DNA from: Sphingomonas sp. ID1715
GTDB lineage: Bacteria > Pseudomonadota > Alphaproteobacteria > Sphingomonadales > Sphingomonadaceae
Assembly (NCBI RefSeq): GCF_013044515.1
Contig: NZ_JABEPR010000001.1
Location: 620,001-684,000 of the forward strand
Length of the DNA stretch: 64,000 nucleotides
Direction of reading: 5' to 3'
Shown here: piece by piece, positions 27,279 to 40,388 of the stretch
Numbering within the stretch: position 1 is the stretch's first letter
How the letters are laid out: each line of letters begins with the position of its first letter
The notes under the pieces: generated by a model
Told to the model about the DNA's origin: nothing
The model's input: only the letters and a program-made list of their open reading frames with translations
Databases searched by the model: none
Position numbers and translations under genes: made by a program

Positions 27279-27284
27279 TGATTT

Positions 27285-28223
27285 GTGGATCGGCTGCTCG
27301 ACATTTTCCGTGCGCTTGGTGACCCGACGCGGCTGCGCATCTTCGCGCTGCTGCGCCGGATGGAGCTGTCGGTCGGCGAGCTCGCCCAGGTGCTGGGGCA
27401 AAGCCAGCCGCGCGTGTCCCGCCATGTCCGCATCCTCGCCGATGCCGGGCTGACCACCCGGCGCCGCGAAGGCAGCTGGGTATTCCTCGCGCTTGCCGAG
27501 GACCCGCGCAACGAGCCGCTGCTCGCCGCAATCGAGCAGGTCTCCAGTGACTGGGGCGAGGAAGATGCGGCGCGGCTCGCCCAGGTCCGCGCGGAGCGCG
27601 CGCAAGCGGCCGAGCGCTATTTCGAGGCTCATGCCGACGATTGGGACGCGATCCGCTCGCTCTATGTGCCGGAGCAGCAGGTCGAGACGGCAATGGCCGA
27701 GTTGCTCGGCGGCGCTCCGGTCGGCCGGTTGGTCGACCTCGGCACCGGCACGGGTCGCATGCTGGAGGTTTTCGGTGGCGCCGCGACCCGCGCCCTGGGT
27801 GTCGACCGCAGCCCGGAAATGCTGCGTCTCGCTCGCGCCAAGCTGTCCGAGGCCGTGCCCGCAGCCGAACTGCGCCAGGGCGACCTGACCGCGCTGCCGC
27901 TCGCCGATGCTATCGCCGACACGGTGATCCTTCACCAGGTACTGCATTTCGTGCCGCAGCCCGGCGCCGCGCTGGCCGAGGCCGGACGGCTGGTCGCCGA
28001 TGGCGGCCGCATGCTGATCGTCGATTTCGCGCCGCATGAGCGCGAGGAGCTGCGCACCCGCGACGCGCATCAACGCCTCGGCTTTTCAGACCAGCAGGTC
28101 GCCGGATGGCTGCAGGCCAGCGGCCTCGCACTGGCCGCGGTGAAAGAACTTGAAGGCGGCGAACTGACCGTCAAGCTTTGGCTCGCCGAACGGCCGAGCC
28201 TCGCCCGAAAGGAAGCAGCATGA
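27285..28223 (+). CDS. ArsR-type regulator fused to SAM-dependent methyltransferase (SahR-like)
   Basis: 312 residues from GTG 27285. Residues about 5-85 are an ArsR/SmtB winged helix (FRALGDPTRLRIFALL, then VLGQSQPRVSRHVRILADAG as recognition helix). Residues about 130-312 are a class I methyltransferase fold with the SAM-binding LVDLGTGTGRMLEVF and ADTVILHQVLHF. No metal-binding cysteines are seen in the ArsR part, arguing against a metal sensor. Fused proteins of this form ahead of metF/metH are the alphaproteobacterial SahR type, which senses S-adenosylhomocysteine; here the methyltransferase fold would be the ligand pocket. It is the first gene of its operon, overlaps metF by ATGA, and carries a palindromic operator at its own promoter, so it is probably autorepressed. 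Confidence 0.85.
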   Translation: MDRLLDIFRALGDPTRLRIFALLRRMELSVGELAQVLGQSQPRVSRHVRILADAGLTTRRREGSWVFLALAEDPRNEPLLAAIEQVSSDWGEEDAARLAQVRAERAQAAERYFEAHADDWDAIRSLYVPEQQVETAMAELLGGAPVGRLVDLGTGTGRMLEVFGGAATRALGVDRSPEMLRLARAKLSEAVPAAELRQGDLTALPLADAIADTVILHQVLHFVPQPGAALAEAGRLVADGGRMLIVDFAPHEREELRTRDAHQRLGFSDQQVAGWLQASGLALAAVKELEGGELTVKLWLAERPSLARKEAA

Positions 28224-29161
28224 CCCTCTCCCTCGCCCAGATGGAGGAAGCCCGCCGCGCGCTCGACGCACCGCTGTTCGCAGACCTGTCGGGAGATGTC
28301 GGCGTCTCGTTCGAATTCTTCCCGCCCAAGTCGGAGAAGATGGAAGCGCAGCTCTGGGACGCGATCCAGACGCTGGCGCCGCTCGGGCCGCGCTTCGTTT
28401 CCGTCACCTATGGCGCCGGCGGGTCGACCCGCGAGCGCACGCACTCGACCGTTGCTCGCATCCAGCGCGAGACCAGCCTCAGCGCGGCGGCACACCTCAC
28501 CTGTGTCGAGGCGACGCGCGAAGAAATCGACGCCGTCGCTGAGGAATATTGGGCGGCCGGCGTGCGCCACATCGTCGCCCTGCGGGGCGATCCGCCGGTC
28601 ATGGGCGCCAAATTTGCCGCGCACCCTCAAGGCTATGCCAATGCGGCGGACCTGGTCGCGGGCCTGAAGCGGCTGCACCCATTCGAGATTTCCGTTGCTG
28701 CGTACCCCGAATTGCATCCGGATTCAGGCACGCAGGCGGTCGATCTCGACAATCTGAAGCGCAAGCTCGATGCCGGGGCGAGCCGGGCCATTACCCAGTT
28801 CTTCTTCTCGCCCGATTGCTTCTTCCGCTTCCGTGATGCGGCGGCAGCGGCGGGTATCGACGCGGAAATCGTGCCGGGCATCCTGCCGGTCTCCAACGTG
28901 GCCCAGACGCGCAAGTTCGCTGGGCTATGCGGAGCGGAAATCCCGGGCTGGATGGACCGGCTGTTCGAGGGGCTGGATGATCATCCGGGCGCGCGCCAGC
29001 TGGTCGCTGCCACCCTCGCCGCCGAAATGTGCCGCAAGCTTTATGCAGGCGGCGTCCGCAACTTCCACTTCTACACCCTCAACCGCGCCGAGCTGGCCTA
29101 TGCCATCTGCCACCTGCTGGGCCTGCGGCCGGTCGCGACCATCCAGGAGCAAGCGGCATGA
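28220..29161 (+). CDS. metF: 5,10-methylenetetrahydrofolate reductase
   Basis: 313 residues of the MTHFR TIM barrel, reducing methylene-THF to methyl-THF with FAD and NAD(P)H for methionine synthesis. FEFFPPKSEKME at about 32-43 carries the catalytic Glu, followed by VTYGAGGSTRERT, HLTCV, IVALRGDPP and the FAD-binding ITQFFFSPDCFFRFRD. FHFYTLNRAEL marks the normal C-terminus. The ATG sits inside the regulator's stop (ATGA), and the stop overlaps the metH start, so supply of methyl-THF and its use by MetH are co-expressed. Confidence 0.96.
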   Translation: MTLSLAQMEEARRALDAPLFADLSGDVGVSFEFFPPKSEKMEAQLWDAIQTLAPLGPRFVSVTYGAGGSTRERTHSTVARIQRETSLSAAAHLTCVEATREEIDAVAEEYWAAGVRHIVALRGDPPVMGAKFAAHPQGYANAADLVAGLKRLHPFEISVAAYPELHPDSGTQAVDLDNLKRKLDAGASRAITQFFFSPDCFFRFRDAAAAAGIDAEIVPGILPVSNVAQTRKFAGLCGAEIPGWMDRLFEGLDDHPGARQLVAATLAAEMCRKLYAGGVRNFHFYTLNRAELAYAICHLLGLRPVATIQEQAA

Positions 29162-30213
29162 TCCAGTCCGAAGCAGCGGCCCGCCTGCGCGCCGAAGCGG
29201 CCAAGCGCATCCTGCTGACCGATGGCGCCTTCGGCACCATGATCCAAGGCTATCGGCTGACCGAGGCGGACTATCGCGGCAGCCTCGACCTCGGCCATGA
29301 CCAGAAGGGCAATAACGACCTGCTGGCGATCACCCAGCCGCATGTCGTCGCCGAGATCACCGAGGCCTATTTGGGCGCCGGGTCCGACATCGTTTCGACC
29401 AACACGTTCAACGCCAATGCGATCAGCCAGGCGGATTACGGCGCCGAGCATCTGGTGCGCGACATCAACCTCGCCTCGGCCCAGATCGCACGCAATGCAG
29501 CCCGTGCGGCAGAGGTAGCCGACGGCCGGCCGCGCTTCGTCGCCGGCGCGCTCGGCCCGACCAACAAGACGCTGTCGCTGTCGCCGGACGTGAACGATCC
29601 GGGCTTTCGCGCGATCGGCTTTGATGAGCTGAAGCATGTGTACCGCGAGCAGGTCGATGCGCTGCTCGATGGCGGCGTGGACTTTATCCTGATCGAGACG
29701 ATCTTCGACACGCTGAACGCCAAGGCGGGGATCATGGCCGTGCTGGAGGCGGGGATCGCGCGGGGCCACGAGATACCGCTGATGATCAGCTTCACCGTCA
29801 CCGACATGTCGGGCCGCAACCTGTCCGGCCATTCGATCGAGAGCTTCTGGGCCTCGGTGCGTCACGCGCGGCCGCTGACGATCGGGCTCAACTGCTCATT
29901 CGGTGCGCCGCAGCTGCGGCCAAGCGTCGCGTCCCTGTCGCCGCTCGCCGACACGCTGCTGATGGTCTATCCGAACGCCGGCCTGCCCAACGATCTCGGT
30001 CAATATGACGAGGCGCCGGAGACGACCGGCGGCTTTATCGGCGACTGGGCGCGCGAGGGGCTGATCAACATCGTCGGCGGCTGCTGCGGCACGACGCCGG
30101 CGCACATCAAGGCAATGGCGCATGCGGTGGCGGGCAAGTCGCCGCGCGCGATCCCGACCACCCAGCGCCAGACCTTCCTCGCGGGCCTCGACCCGATGCG
30201 CATCGCCGCCTGA
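29158..30213 (+). CDS. metH: Methionine synthase, homocysteine-binding subunit (split MetH)
   Basis: 351 residues covering only the homocysteine S-methyltransferase module of cobalamin-dependent MetH. It opens [14 protein letters not shown], includes [17 protein letters not shown] and [16 protein letters not shown], and carries the zinc-ligand cysteines in GLNCSFGA and [11 protein letters not shown]. coli MetH has this as the first of four modules in one chain of more than 1200 residues; here the chain ends and the folate, B12 and activation modules are a separate gene 8 bases downstream. Both halves look complete, so this is a genuine split rather than a frameshift. It is coupled to metF by ATGA. 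Confidence 0.93.
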   Translation: MIQSEAAARLRAEAAKRILLTDGAFGTMIQGYRLTEADYRGSLDLGHDQKGNNDLLAITQPHVVAEITEAYLGAGSDIVSTNTFNANAISQADYGAEHLVRDINLASAQIARNAARAAEVADGRPRFVAGALGPTNKTLSLSPDVNDPGFRAIGFDELKHVYREQVDALLDGGVDFILIETIFDTLNAKAGIMAVLEAGIARGHEIPLMISFTVTDMSGRNLSGHSIESFWASVRHARPLTIGLNCSFGAPQLRPSVASLSPLADTLLMVYPNAGLPNDLGQYDEAPETTGGFIGDWAREGLINIVGGCCGTTPAHIKAMAHAVAGKSPRAIPTTQRQTFLAGLDPMRIAA

Positions 30214-30221
30214 AAGCAACC

Positions 30222-32830
<2,609 letters not shown>

Positions 32831-32831
<1 letters not shown>

Positions 32832-32864
32832 AGGGGCGCCGCCAGTTTCCCGGCGGCGCCCCTC
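32831..32864 (+). terminator. Terminator after the metF-metH operon
   Basis: A perfect 13-bp stem, GAGGGGCGCCGCC (32831-32843) with GGCGGCGCCCCTC (32852-32864), encloses an 8-base loop and begins on the last base of the metH stop. Only a CCCCTTT tail follows. It also lies past the end of the convergent PEP-CTERM gene, so it may serve both strands. Confidence 0.75.
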
Positions 32865-32878
32865 CCCTTTGAACGAGA

Positions 32879-33613
32879 TCAGGCGGTGGCGAGCACCCGC
32901 CGGCGCCGCGTTGCCGCGCCCGCCAGGCCAAATCCGGCAACCATCAGCGCCCAGCTGGCCGGTTCCGGAACGGCATTGATCGCGCCGAACCGGAACGTGT
33001 CGTAGCCGATGTTCGAATCCGGGTTGGCGTCGTTCTCGTCGAACTCCGTGATAACGATGCGAGCGATGTTCGCGCTGCCGGAGGTGAAGCCAAGGAAGAA
33101 TGCGCCGCCGGCCCCACCGCCGACCGCATTCACGCTGCCACCGGCGATCGCGTTGTTGCTCCCATCGAACACCTGGAAGTTGGTGAAGGAACAGCAGTCG
33201 AGCGACTGGAACAGGATATCCATCCCGAATGCGCTGAGCGGCGCGGAGAAAACCAGGGTTAGACTGTCGCGCTGGCGGATGTCAGGTCCCTGTATCAGGT
33301 TCGTCCCGCCGGGAGACAGGACCTTTACGCCTGAAGTTGCCGGCAAGACGTTCGCCGGCCCGCCATAGCCCGGCGGCGAAAAGGTGTCGGCCGCGTTGAC
33401 GACCTCAAGCGTGTTGCCGTCTGGATTGGAAAGGGTGACCCCGGCGATGGTCTGTCCGGCAATGTCGCCGCTGAGCGACTCGAAATCGATAGAGATTGCG
33501 GGGTTGCCGGCAGCGGCGTTGAACCCGGCAAGGTCGCCCTGATAAACCGTCACGACCGCCGAGGCAGGCGCGGCGGCGACGACCGCAAGAGCGGAAATCA
33601 ATAGCGTCTTCAT
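32879..33613 (-). CDS. PEPxxWA-CTERM sorting-domain protein
   Basis: 244 residues. A signal peptide (LLISALAVVAAAPASAV) starts an exported beta-sandwich-like protein with IDFESLSGDIAGQTIAGVTL and LTLVFSAPLSAFGMDILF segments. The C-terminus has the tripartite PEP-CTERM signal: PEPASWALM, a hydrophobic helix (VAGFGLAGAA) and an Arg cluster (TRRRRVL). Such proteins are recognised by an exosortase, which is not encoded in this window, and are linked to envelope or exopolysaccharide functions. The specific role is unknown. It is monocistronic and convergent with the metH operon. Its GGGGAG ribosome site lies in a hairpin at 33620-33642. Confidence 0.88.
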   Translation of the reverse strand: MKTLLISALAVVAAAPASAVVTVYQGDLAGFNAAAGNPAISIDFESLSGDIAGQTIAGVTLSNPDGNTLEVVNAADTFSPPGYGGPANVLPATSGVKVLSPGGTNLIQGPDIRQRDSLTLVFSAPLSAFGMDILFQSLDCCSFTNFQVFDGSNNAIAGGSVNAVGGGAGGAFFLGFTSGSANIARIVITEFDENDANPDSNIGYDTFRFGAINAVPEPASWALMVAGFGLAGAATRRRRVLATA

Positions 33614-33619
33614 ACGTTA

Positions 33620-33642
33620 CTCCCCTGTGTTCGACACGGGAG
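33620..33642 (-). promoter_or_regulatory. Hairpin covering the ribosome binding site of the PEP-CTERM gene
   Basis: On the minus strand CTCCC pairs with GGGAG and GTGT with ACAC around a CGA loop, with a 2-base bulge. The GGGGAG Shine-Dalgarno, 7 bases before the ATG, is inside the stem. Translation may depend on opening it. Compare the feature at 61293-61346. Confidence 0.45.
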
Positions 33643-33802
33643 CAAGCCGCGACCCAAAGCCTGCTCGGTTGTTGAAACGCGCAGCAGATGTCTTTTGGAG
33701 ACCCGCCCATTTACCTTATTTCGCCGTGCGTCACAAATGCGGAGCTTCATGCCGGCACACTCGCTGGCGGCCCGCCTCCTTCGGCGCTAGGCGGAGCCGA
33801 TC

Positions 33803-34867
33803 ATGAGTGACGTCGAGTCGGCTGCAGCCTTTGATCCAACCGACCACCCGCATCGGCGCCGCAATCCCCTGAACGGCAGCGAGGTTCTCGTGTCGCCGCA
33901 CCGGATGAAGCGGCCCTGGCAAGGACAGACCGACGAGGCCTGCGATGCACGCGGCCCCGCCCATGATGAGTCATGCTATCTCTGCCCTGGCAATGCGCGC
34001 GTCACCGGCGAAACGAACCCGGAGTATCGCGGGGTCCATGTCTTTGCGAACGACTTTGCGGCGCTGCTGCGCGATACGCCTGGACCGGACGCCGCCGATC
34101 CCCTGTTCGCGGCCGAACCGGCACGCGGCGAAGCGCGGGTGATCTGCTTTTCACCTGATCACGGCGCGAGCCTCCCGCTGCTGTCGCCGCAGCAGATCCG
34201 CGCCGTTGTGGATGCATGGGCGGAGCAGGCGACCGAACTGGGCAAGCGTTACGCCTGGGTGCAGCTGTTCGAGAATAAGGGCGCGATGATGGGCTGTTCC
34301 AACCCGCATCCCCATGGCCAGGTCTGGGCCACGAGCTGGCTTCCGGACGAGCCGGCGCGCGAGGATGAGCGCCAGCGCGCGTGGTTTGCGGCGCATGGCA
34401 GCACGATGCTCGCCGAGGCGGCCGAGCGCGAAGCAGCGGACGGTGCCCGCACGGTCGTGCAGAGCGACCGCTGGATCGCGGTGGTGCCTTATTGGGCAAG
34501 CTGGCCGTTCGAGACACTGTTGTTGCCGCGCTTCGAGGTGGCACGCATGGAAGACCTTTCCGCGCCCGACCGCGACGACCTGGCGCGCGTGCTGAAGCAA
34601 CTCACCACCCGCTACGACAATCTGTTCCGCTGCTCCTTTCCTTATTCCATGGGCTGGCACGGCGCGCCCTATCTCGAGGCGGATACGCGCGGCTGGCAGT
34701 TGCACGCGCATTTCTATCCGCCGCTGCTCCGCTCGGCGACGGTGCGCAAATTCATGGTCGGGTTCGAAATGCTTGCCGAAGCGCAGCGTGACCTGACCCC
34801 CGAACAGGCGGCCGAACGGCTGCGCGCCGTCAGCCCCACACATTATCTGGAAGAGACGAATGGCTGA
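33803..34867 (+). CDS. galT: Galactose-1-phosphate uridylyltransferase
   Basis: 354 residues of the class I GalT (HIT superfamily). The catalytic NPHPHGQVW motif is near residues 167-175, with H169 and H171. CYLCPGN supplies a zinc-type CxxC, and [12 protein letters not shown] and [11 protein letters not shown] complete the second half. It exchanges UMP between UDP-glucose and galactose-1-phosphate in the Leloir pathway. GGAG precedes ATG 33803. The next gene, galK, overlaps it by 8 bases. No galE or galM lies nearby, so the epimerase must be elsewhere. Confidence 0.94.
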   Translation: MSDVESAAAFDPTDHPHRRRNPLNGSEVLVSPHRMKRPWQGQTDEACDARGPAHDESCYLCPGNARVTGETNPEYRGVHVFANDFAALLRDTPGPDAADPLFAAEPARGEARVICFSPDHGASLPLLSPQQIRAVVDAWAEQATELGKRYAWVQLFENKGAMMGCSNPHPHGQVWATSWLPDEPAREDERQRAWFAAHGSTMLAEAAEREAADGARTVVQSDRWIAVVPYWASWPFETLLLPRFEVARMEDLSAPDRDDLARVLKQLTTRYDNLFRCSFPYSMGWHGAPYLEADTRGWQLHAHFYPPLLRSATVRKFMVGFEMLAEAQRDLTPEQAAERLRAVSPTHYLEETNG

Positions 34868-36005
34868 ACAGGCGACGATCGAGCGGGTGAAGCGTGCCTT
34901 TGCGGAACGCTTTGGCGGGGAGCCGGACCTGATCGCCCAGGCGCCCGGCCGGGTAAACCTGATCGGCGAGCATACCGACTATAACGACGGCTTCGTGCTG
35001 CCGCTGGCGATCGATCGCGGCACCGTCGTCGCTGCGCGCCGCGCAGGCGCGGACGTGCGCGTCTATGCCGCGGACTTCGACCAGGAGGATCGCTTCACCT
35101 TCGCCGAACCGGTCGAGGGCAGCGACTGGCGCAATTATGTTCGCGGCATCATCGCCATGCTGGTGGAGGAGGAAATCGCGCCACAGGGCATGGAGCTGGT
35201 CATCGCGGGCGACGTGCCGCAGGGCGCCGGCCTATCCTCATCCGCCTCGCTCGAGGTCGCGGTGGGGCTGGCGGTGGCGAAGCTTGCCGGCGTCGAGATC
35301 GACATGACCAGGCTGGCCCAGCTCGCCCAACGCGCGGAGAATGAGTTCGCCGGCTGCGCCTGCGGGATCATGGACCAGTTGGTCTCGGCGCGGGCCGAGG
35401 CCGAGCAGGCGCTGCTGATCGACTGCCGGACGCTTGAATGTCGACCGGTGCCCATGCCGGACGATCTTGCGGTGCTGATCGTGCATTCGGGTGTGGAGCG
35501 CGGGCTGGTCGACAGCGCCTATAACGAGCGGCGGCAGCAATGCGAGGCGGCCGCCCGCCACTTCGGCCTGGCCGCGCTGCGCGATGCCGAAGCGGAGCAT
35601 CTCGAAACGGCGGACGGACTGGACGCGCTGGCCCGCAGGCGCGCGCGACATGTGGTTACGGAGAATGCCCGGACGGTCCAGGCTGCGGAGGCGCTCTCGG
35701 GTGGGGATACGGCGAGGCTCAGCACGCTGATGGCTGACTCCCACCTGTCGATGCGTGACGATTTCGAGATCACCGTGCCGGCGATCGACGAGCTGGTGGC
35801 GCTGCTGCAGCGTGAAATCGGCGAGGAAGGCGGCGCGCGCATGACGGGGGGCGGCTTTGGCGGCTGCGTGATCGCGCTGCTGCCGCGCAGCCGGGTGGAT
35901 CAGGTCGCGCAAGCCGTCCGCGACGGATATCGGCCGCCTAACGGCAAGCCCGTGCTGATCCATGTCTGCCGACCCGCTGCCGGCGCGGGGCTGCTGTCCG
36001 CCTGA
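34860..36005 (+). CDS. galK: Galactokinase
   Basis: 381 residues, GHMP kinase family, phosphorylating galactose at C1. The galactokinase signature [20 protein letters not shown] is at about residues 30-49, the ATP-binding [17 protein letters not shown] at about 120-136, the catalytic Asp in [10 protein letters not shown], and the third GHMP motif in [15 protein letters not shown] near the C-terminus. It overlaps galT by 8 bases, so the two are coupled. Together they make UDP-galactose from galactose in parallel with the oxidative route encoded at 1-4773. Confidence 0.95.
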   Translation: MAEQATIERVKRAFAERFGGEPDLIAQAPGRVNLIGEHTDYNDGFVLPLAIDRGTVVAARRAGADVRVYAADFDQEDRFTFAEPVEGSDWRNYVRGIIAMLVEEEIAPQGMELVIAGDVPQGAGLSSSASLEVAVGLAVAKLAGVEIDMTRLAQLAQRAENEFAGCACGIMDQLVSARAEAEQALLIDCRTLECRPVPMPDDLAVLIVHSGVERGLVDSAYNERRQQCEAAARHFGLAALRDAEAEHLETADGLDALARRRARHVVTENARTVQAAEALSGGDTARLSTLMADSHLSMRDDFEITVPAIDELVALLQREIGEEGGARMTGGGFGGCVIALLPRSRVDQVAQAVRDGYRPPNGKPVLIHVCRPAAGAGLLSA

Positions 36006-36035
36006 TTGCCAAGCGCCCGACGGAGGTGCATCCTC

Positions 36036-36056
36036 CTCCCAGGGGGAAATCGGGAG
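36036..36056 (+). promoter_or_regulatory. Hairpin covering a ribosome binding site
   Basis: CTCCC (36036-36040) can pair with GGGAG (36052-36056), part of the GGGAGGG site 7 bases before the ATG at 36065. A competing hairpin, GGAGG/CCTCC at 36022-36036, lies just upstream. The pairing is short and may be incidental. Confidence 0.3.
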
Positions 36057-36064
36057 GGCTTATC

Positions 36065-36469
36065 ATGGCAACGACTTATCAGGATCGCGCACCTGCCTGG
36101 TTTTGGTTGGCGGCGGGCATCGGCCTACTCTGGAATCTGATCGGAGCCACTTTCTATCTGGGGCATGTCGGCCTGCTTGGCGCGTCGTTTGCGCCCCCTC
36201 CAGGGCAGCCGGAGATGCCGATCTGGGCTACCGCGGCTTTTGCGATCGGCGTGTGGGGCAGCGTTCTCGCAGTAATCGGCCTACTGATGCGCAAGCGCTG
36301 GTCGCGTCCCTTGCTGTGGCTCGCGTTTGCCGCCGTGATCGTGAATTTCGGCTGGGTCTTTTTGTTGAGCGGATCAGGCGTCACCCCGCTGGGTGTGGCG
36401 GTCATCGTTATCGCGCTATTGCTGGCTTTGCTCGGTGACGTCGCCGCCAAGCGCGGCTGGCTGCGCTGA
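36065..36469 (+). CDS. Small integral membrane protein
   Basis: 134 residues from ATG 36065, chosen because GGAGG lies 7 bases upstream; an earlier in-frame start at 36026 adds a Pro-rich, unlikely leader. Four hydrophobic segments are visible (WFWLAAGIGLLWNLIGATF, a central one around IWATAAFAIGVWGSVLAV, LLWLAFAAVIVNFGWVFLL and VAVIVIALLLALLG). A short basic loop (MRKRWSR) sits between helices two and three. I do not recognise a family with certainty; small four-helix proteins of this kind are common in sphingomonads. It follows galK by 59 bases and ends at a terminator shared with glmS, so it may belong to the gal transcript. Confidence 0.75.
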   Translation: MATTYQDRAPAWFWLAAGIGLLWNLIGATFYLGHVGLLGASFAPPPGQPEMPIWATAAFAIGVWGSVLAVIGLLMRKRWSRPLLWLAFAAVIVNFGWVFLLSGSGVTPLGVAVIVIALLLALLGDVAAKRGWLR

Positions 36470-36477
36470 ACGATCGG

Positions 36478-36496
36478 GGAGCGGCCCGGCCGCTCC
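36478..36496. terminator. Bidirectional hairpin between convergent genes
   Basis: GGAGCGGCC (36478-36486) and GGCCGCTCC (36488-36496) form a near-continuous palindrome between the small membrane gene and glmS, whose stop codons face each other. In the RNA the inner bases must open to form a loop. No T-run follows on either strand. Confidence 0.55.
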
Positions 36497-36499
36497 TCC

Positions 36500-38323
<1,824 letters not shown>

Positions 38324-38339
38324 GGAAGTTGCTTTCTCT

Positions 38340-38705
38340 TCAGAGCAGATAAGGGACACGGATGCCCGGCAGATTGGCCGGGAAATCCTTGGTGTTGCGC
38401 GTGATCAGGATGGATCCGTTCACCTGCGCCGTCGCCAGAATATAGGCGTCCAGCAGTTTCATTTTGGAGCGGAAGCGAATGTCCGCGGCAGCAGTGGCAA
38501 TGCGCTCGTCAAGTTCGACGATCTCGAAATGGGAGAGCGCCTGACGGACCGGCCCCCGCCGCTCCAGCGCTTCTCCCGCCATGACTTCCGTCCACACAAT
38601 CCGGTTGATGCGATGCCCATTGTAACGCGACAGCTCAGCAACCGCCTCGGGACGCTGCTTCAGCCAGTCAATGACGATATTGGTGTCGAAAAAGGGAAGC
38701 GACAC
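38340..38705 (-). CDS. vapC: PIN-domain toxin, VapC type
   Basis: 121 residues from GTG 38703-38705. The PIN-fold acidic residues are in order: D7 in FFDTNIVID, the Glu in WTEVMAGEALE, the Asp in LLDAYILATA and the Asp in TRNTKDF. VapC proteins are Mg-dependent endoribonucleases cleaving specific RNAs, often tRNA or rRNA. It starts 3 bases after the antitoxin stop, as expected for a TA operon. The pair lies between glmU and glmS, all on one strand, so read-through could tie the toxin to essential genes. Confidence 0.87.
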   Translation of the reverse strand: MSLPFFDTNIVIDWLKQRPEAVAELSRYNGHRINRIVWTEVMAGEALERRGPVRQALSHFEIVELDERIATAAADIRFRSKMKLLDAYILATAQVNGSILITRNTKDFPANLPGIRVPYLL

Positions 38706-38708
38706 TGA

Positions 38709-38954
38709 TCAGATGTCTTCGTAGGGGCGGCGATCTTCCCGCATCGCTCTTTGATATTCCACTCCATCGGGGATGTCGTCGCGGTCCTTCCACAGCCCCG
38801 CCCAACGCTCTATCCAGTCGTTGCCGCGGTCGTTCTGAACAAGATACAGCTTTACCGCCTCACGGATCGCCGCCGCGCGCGACTTCTTCGACTCGGATGC
38901 CAACGCATCGAGCTTTCGAAGATCATCGTCAGGAATGTCTGTCAGGATGCGCAC
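38709..38954 (-). CDS. vapB: Ribbon-helix-helix antitoxin, VapB type
   Basis: 81 residues from GTG 38952-38954. The N-terminal 45 residues fit a CopG/Arc ribbon-helix-helix (RILTDIPDDDLRKLDALASE, then SRAAAIREAVKLYL). The C-terminal half is Trp/Asp/Arg-rich (WIERWAGLWKDRDD) and would wrap the toxin. The start codon lies inside a nest of GATATC-like palindromes, which suits autorepression by the RHH domain together with VapC. The region is less GC-rich than its neighbours, hinting at acquisition by transfer. Confidence 0.84.
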   Translation of the reverse strand: MRILTDIPDDDLRKLDALASESKKSRAAAIREAVKLYLVQNDRGNDWIERWAGLWKDRDDIPDGVEYQRAMREDRRPYEDI

Positions 38955-38984
38955 GATATGCCGATATCATATCATGATATCGTG
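38952..38984 (-). promoter_or_regulatory. Palindromic operator at the vapBC start
   Basis: CACGATAT (38952-38959) and ATATCGTG (38977-38984) form perfect 8-bp arms. Nested inside is the 12-bp palindrome ATATCATGATAT (38969-38980), with a further GATATC at 38963. The AT-rich block overlaps the vapB start codon and ends at the glmU stop. It is the likely autoregulatory site. Confidence 0.6.
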
Positions 38985-40343
38985 TCAAGACGACTTCTTG
39001 CGCGCCTGCATGGCCGAACGGAACTTTGCAGCCCAGCTGGCGCGGCTGTTTTGCTCCCCCCGGCCGAGCGCAAGCGCGTCCGCCTCGACGTCGCGGGTGA
39101 TGACGGAGCCGGCTCCGACGATCGCTCCGTCGCCGATTTTCACCGGCGCCACCAGCGCCGAGTTGGACCCGATAAAGGCGCCGGCGCCGATCTCCGTCCT
39201 GTACTTGAAGAAGCCATCGTAATTGCAGGTGATCGTGCCGGCACCGATATTCGCGCCGGGGCCGATTTCCGCGTCGCCGATATAGGTGAGGTGATTGGCC
39301 TTGGCGCCCTCGCCCAGCCGGGCCTTCTTCACTTCGACGAAGTTGCCGACCTTGGACTTGCGGCCGAGCTCCGCTCCCGGCCGCAACCGCGCATAGGGGC
39401 CCACCTCGGCGCCCGCCGCGACATGCGCCCCTTCCAGGTGGCTGAAAGCGCGGATCACCACACCGTCCTCGATCGTCACGCCCGGGCCGAACCACACATT
39501 CGGCTCCACCGTCACGTCGCGCCCGAGCAGCGTGTCGTGCGAGAACCAGACCGTCTCCGGCGCGATCAGGGTCACTCCTTCGGCCATCGCCTGAGCGCGC
39601 CGCCGTTGCTGCCAGGCTAACTCCTGCTCAGCGAGCTCGCCCCGGCTGTTGATGCCGGCGACTTCCTCGGCCGACGTCTCGATGACGGCCGAGCTGCGGC
39701 CGTCCGCAGCCGCGAGCATGACAATATCGGGCAAATAATATTCGCCGGCCGCATTGTCGTTGGTCACCCGGGCGAGAAGCGGGAACAGGTCCTCGGCACG
39801 TACCGCCATCAGCCCGGAATTGCACAGGTCGATTGCGCGCTCTTCTTCCGTCGCGTCCTTATACTCGACCATCTTGGCGATGCGGCCGCTCTCATCGGCG
39901 ATGATCCGGCCATAGGCCGCCGGGTCGGACGGCCGAAAGCCCAGCACCGCGACCGCCGGCCCATCCGCCCCGTGCAAGCGAGCAACTAGGCGCCGCATCG
40001 TGTCGCTGCTGACGAACGGCACGTCGCCATAAAGGATCAGCACGTCGCCGGAAAAGCCGCTCAGCGCCGCCTCGGCCTGCTGCACGGCGTGCCCCGTGCC
40101 GAGTTGCGGTTCCTGCACCGCCAGCGCTGTATCACGGCGGGCCAGCGCCTTTTCCAGCTGCTCCCGACCACTGCCGACAACGACCACCGTCCGCTGCGGC
40201 GCCAAGGCGTCCAGGCTTGCTAGCAGGTTCAGCAGCATCGCTCGGCCGGCGATCGGGTGCAGCACCTTATGCAGGTCGGATTTCATGCGCGTGCCCTTGC
40301 CCGCGGCAAGGACGATGGCGGCGAGTGGGCGCGGGTTCGTCAC
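38985..40343 (-). CDS. glmU: Bifunctional UDP-GlcNAc pyrophosphorylase / GlcN-1-P acetyltransferase
   Basis: 452 residues from GTG 40341-40343. The uridylyltransferase half begins PLAAIVLAAGKGTRMKSDLHKVLHP and has GTGHAVQQAE and LILYGDVPFVSS. The C-terminal left-handed beta-helix shows hexapeptide repeats (VTIEDGVVIRAFSHLEGAHV, GPGANIGAGTITCNYDG) with the acetyltransferase His in NHLTYIGDAEIG. It acetylates GlcN-1-P and then makes UDP-GlcNAc. The open frame runs far upstream, but that part is antisense to gph and phoR and is not protein-like. It acts after GlmS in the same pathway, the two genes being separated only by vapBC. Confidence 0.96.
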   Translation of the reverse strand: MTNPRPLAAIVLAAGKGTRMKSDLHKVLHPIAGRAMLLNLLASLDALAPQRTVVVVGSGREQLEKALARRDTALAVQEPQLGTGHAVQQAEAALSGFSGDVLILYGDVPFVSSDTMRRLVARLHGADGPAVAVLGFRPSDPAAYGRIIADESGRIAKMVEYKDATEEERAIDLCNSGLMAVRAEDLFPLLARVTNDNAAGEYYLPDIVMLAAADGRSSAVIETSAEEVAGINSRGELAEQELAWQQRRRAQAMAEGVTLIAPETVWFSHDTLLGRDVTVEPNVWFGPGVTIEDGVVIRAFSHLEGAHVAAGAEVGPYARLRPGAELGRKSKVGNFVEVKKARLGEGAKANHLTYIGDAEIGPGANIGAGTITCNYDGFFKYRTEIGAGAFIGSNSALVAPVKIGDGAIVGAGSVITRDVEADALALGRGEQNSRASWAAKFRSAMQARKKSS

Positions 40344-40351
40344 GGCGCGCG

Positions 40352-40380
40352 CTTGCCACGCCCGCCATGGCCGGGGCAAG
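40352..40380. other. Imperfect palindrome between divergent glmU and gph
   Basis: CTTGCC (40352-40357) and GGCAAG (40375-40380) flank an inner GCCATGGC core in the 45-base divergent spacer. It could be an operator or incidental. The GGGGCAAGGGCGG stretch may also provide the gph ribosome site. Confidence 0.3.
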
Positions 40381-40388
40381 GGCGGAAC

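Noticed and set aside
27240-27284. A SAM or SAH riboswitch ahead of the metF operon
   Set aside because: Only about 49 bases separate cysS from the regulator. The palindrome is a DNA-type operator with no riboswitch core.
29158-30221. A frameshift explaining the two metH genes
   Set aside because: The first gene ends after the complete zinc-binding module, the second has its own start and N-terminus, and an 8-base gap separates them. The split is real.
36324-36499. A glmS ribozyme or other riboswitch around the glmS gene
   Set aside because: glmS is on the minus strand with its leader at 38324-38339, only 16 bases from vapC, so there is no space for a ribozyme.
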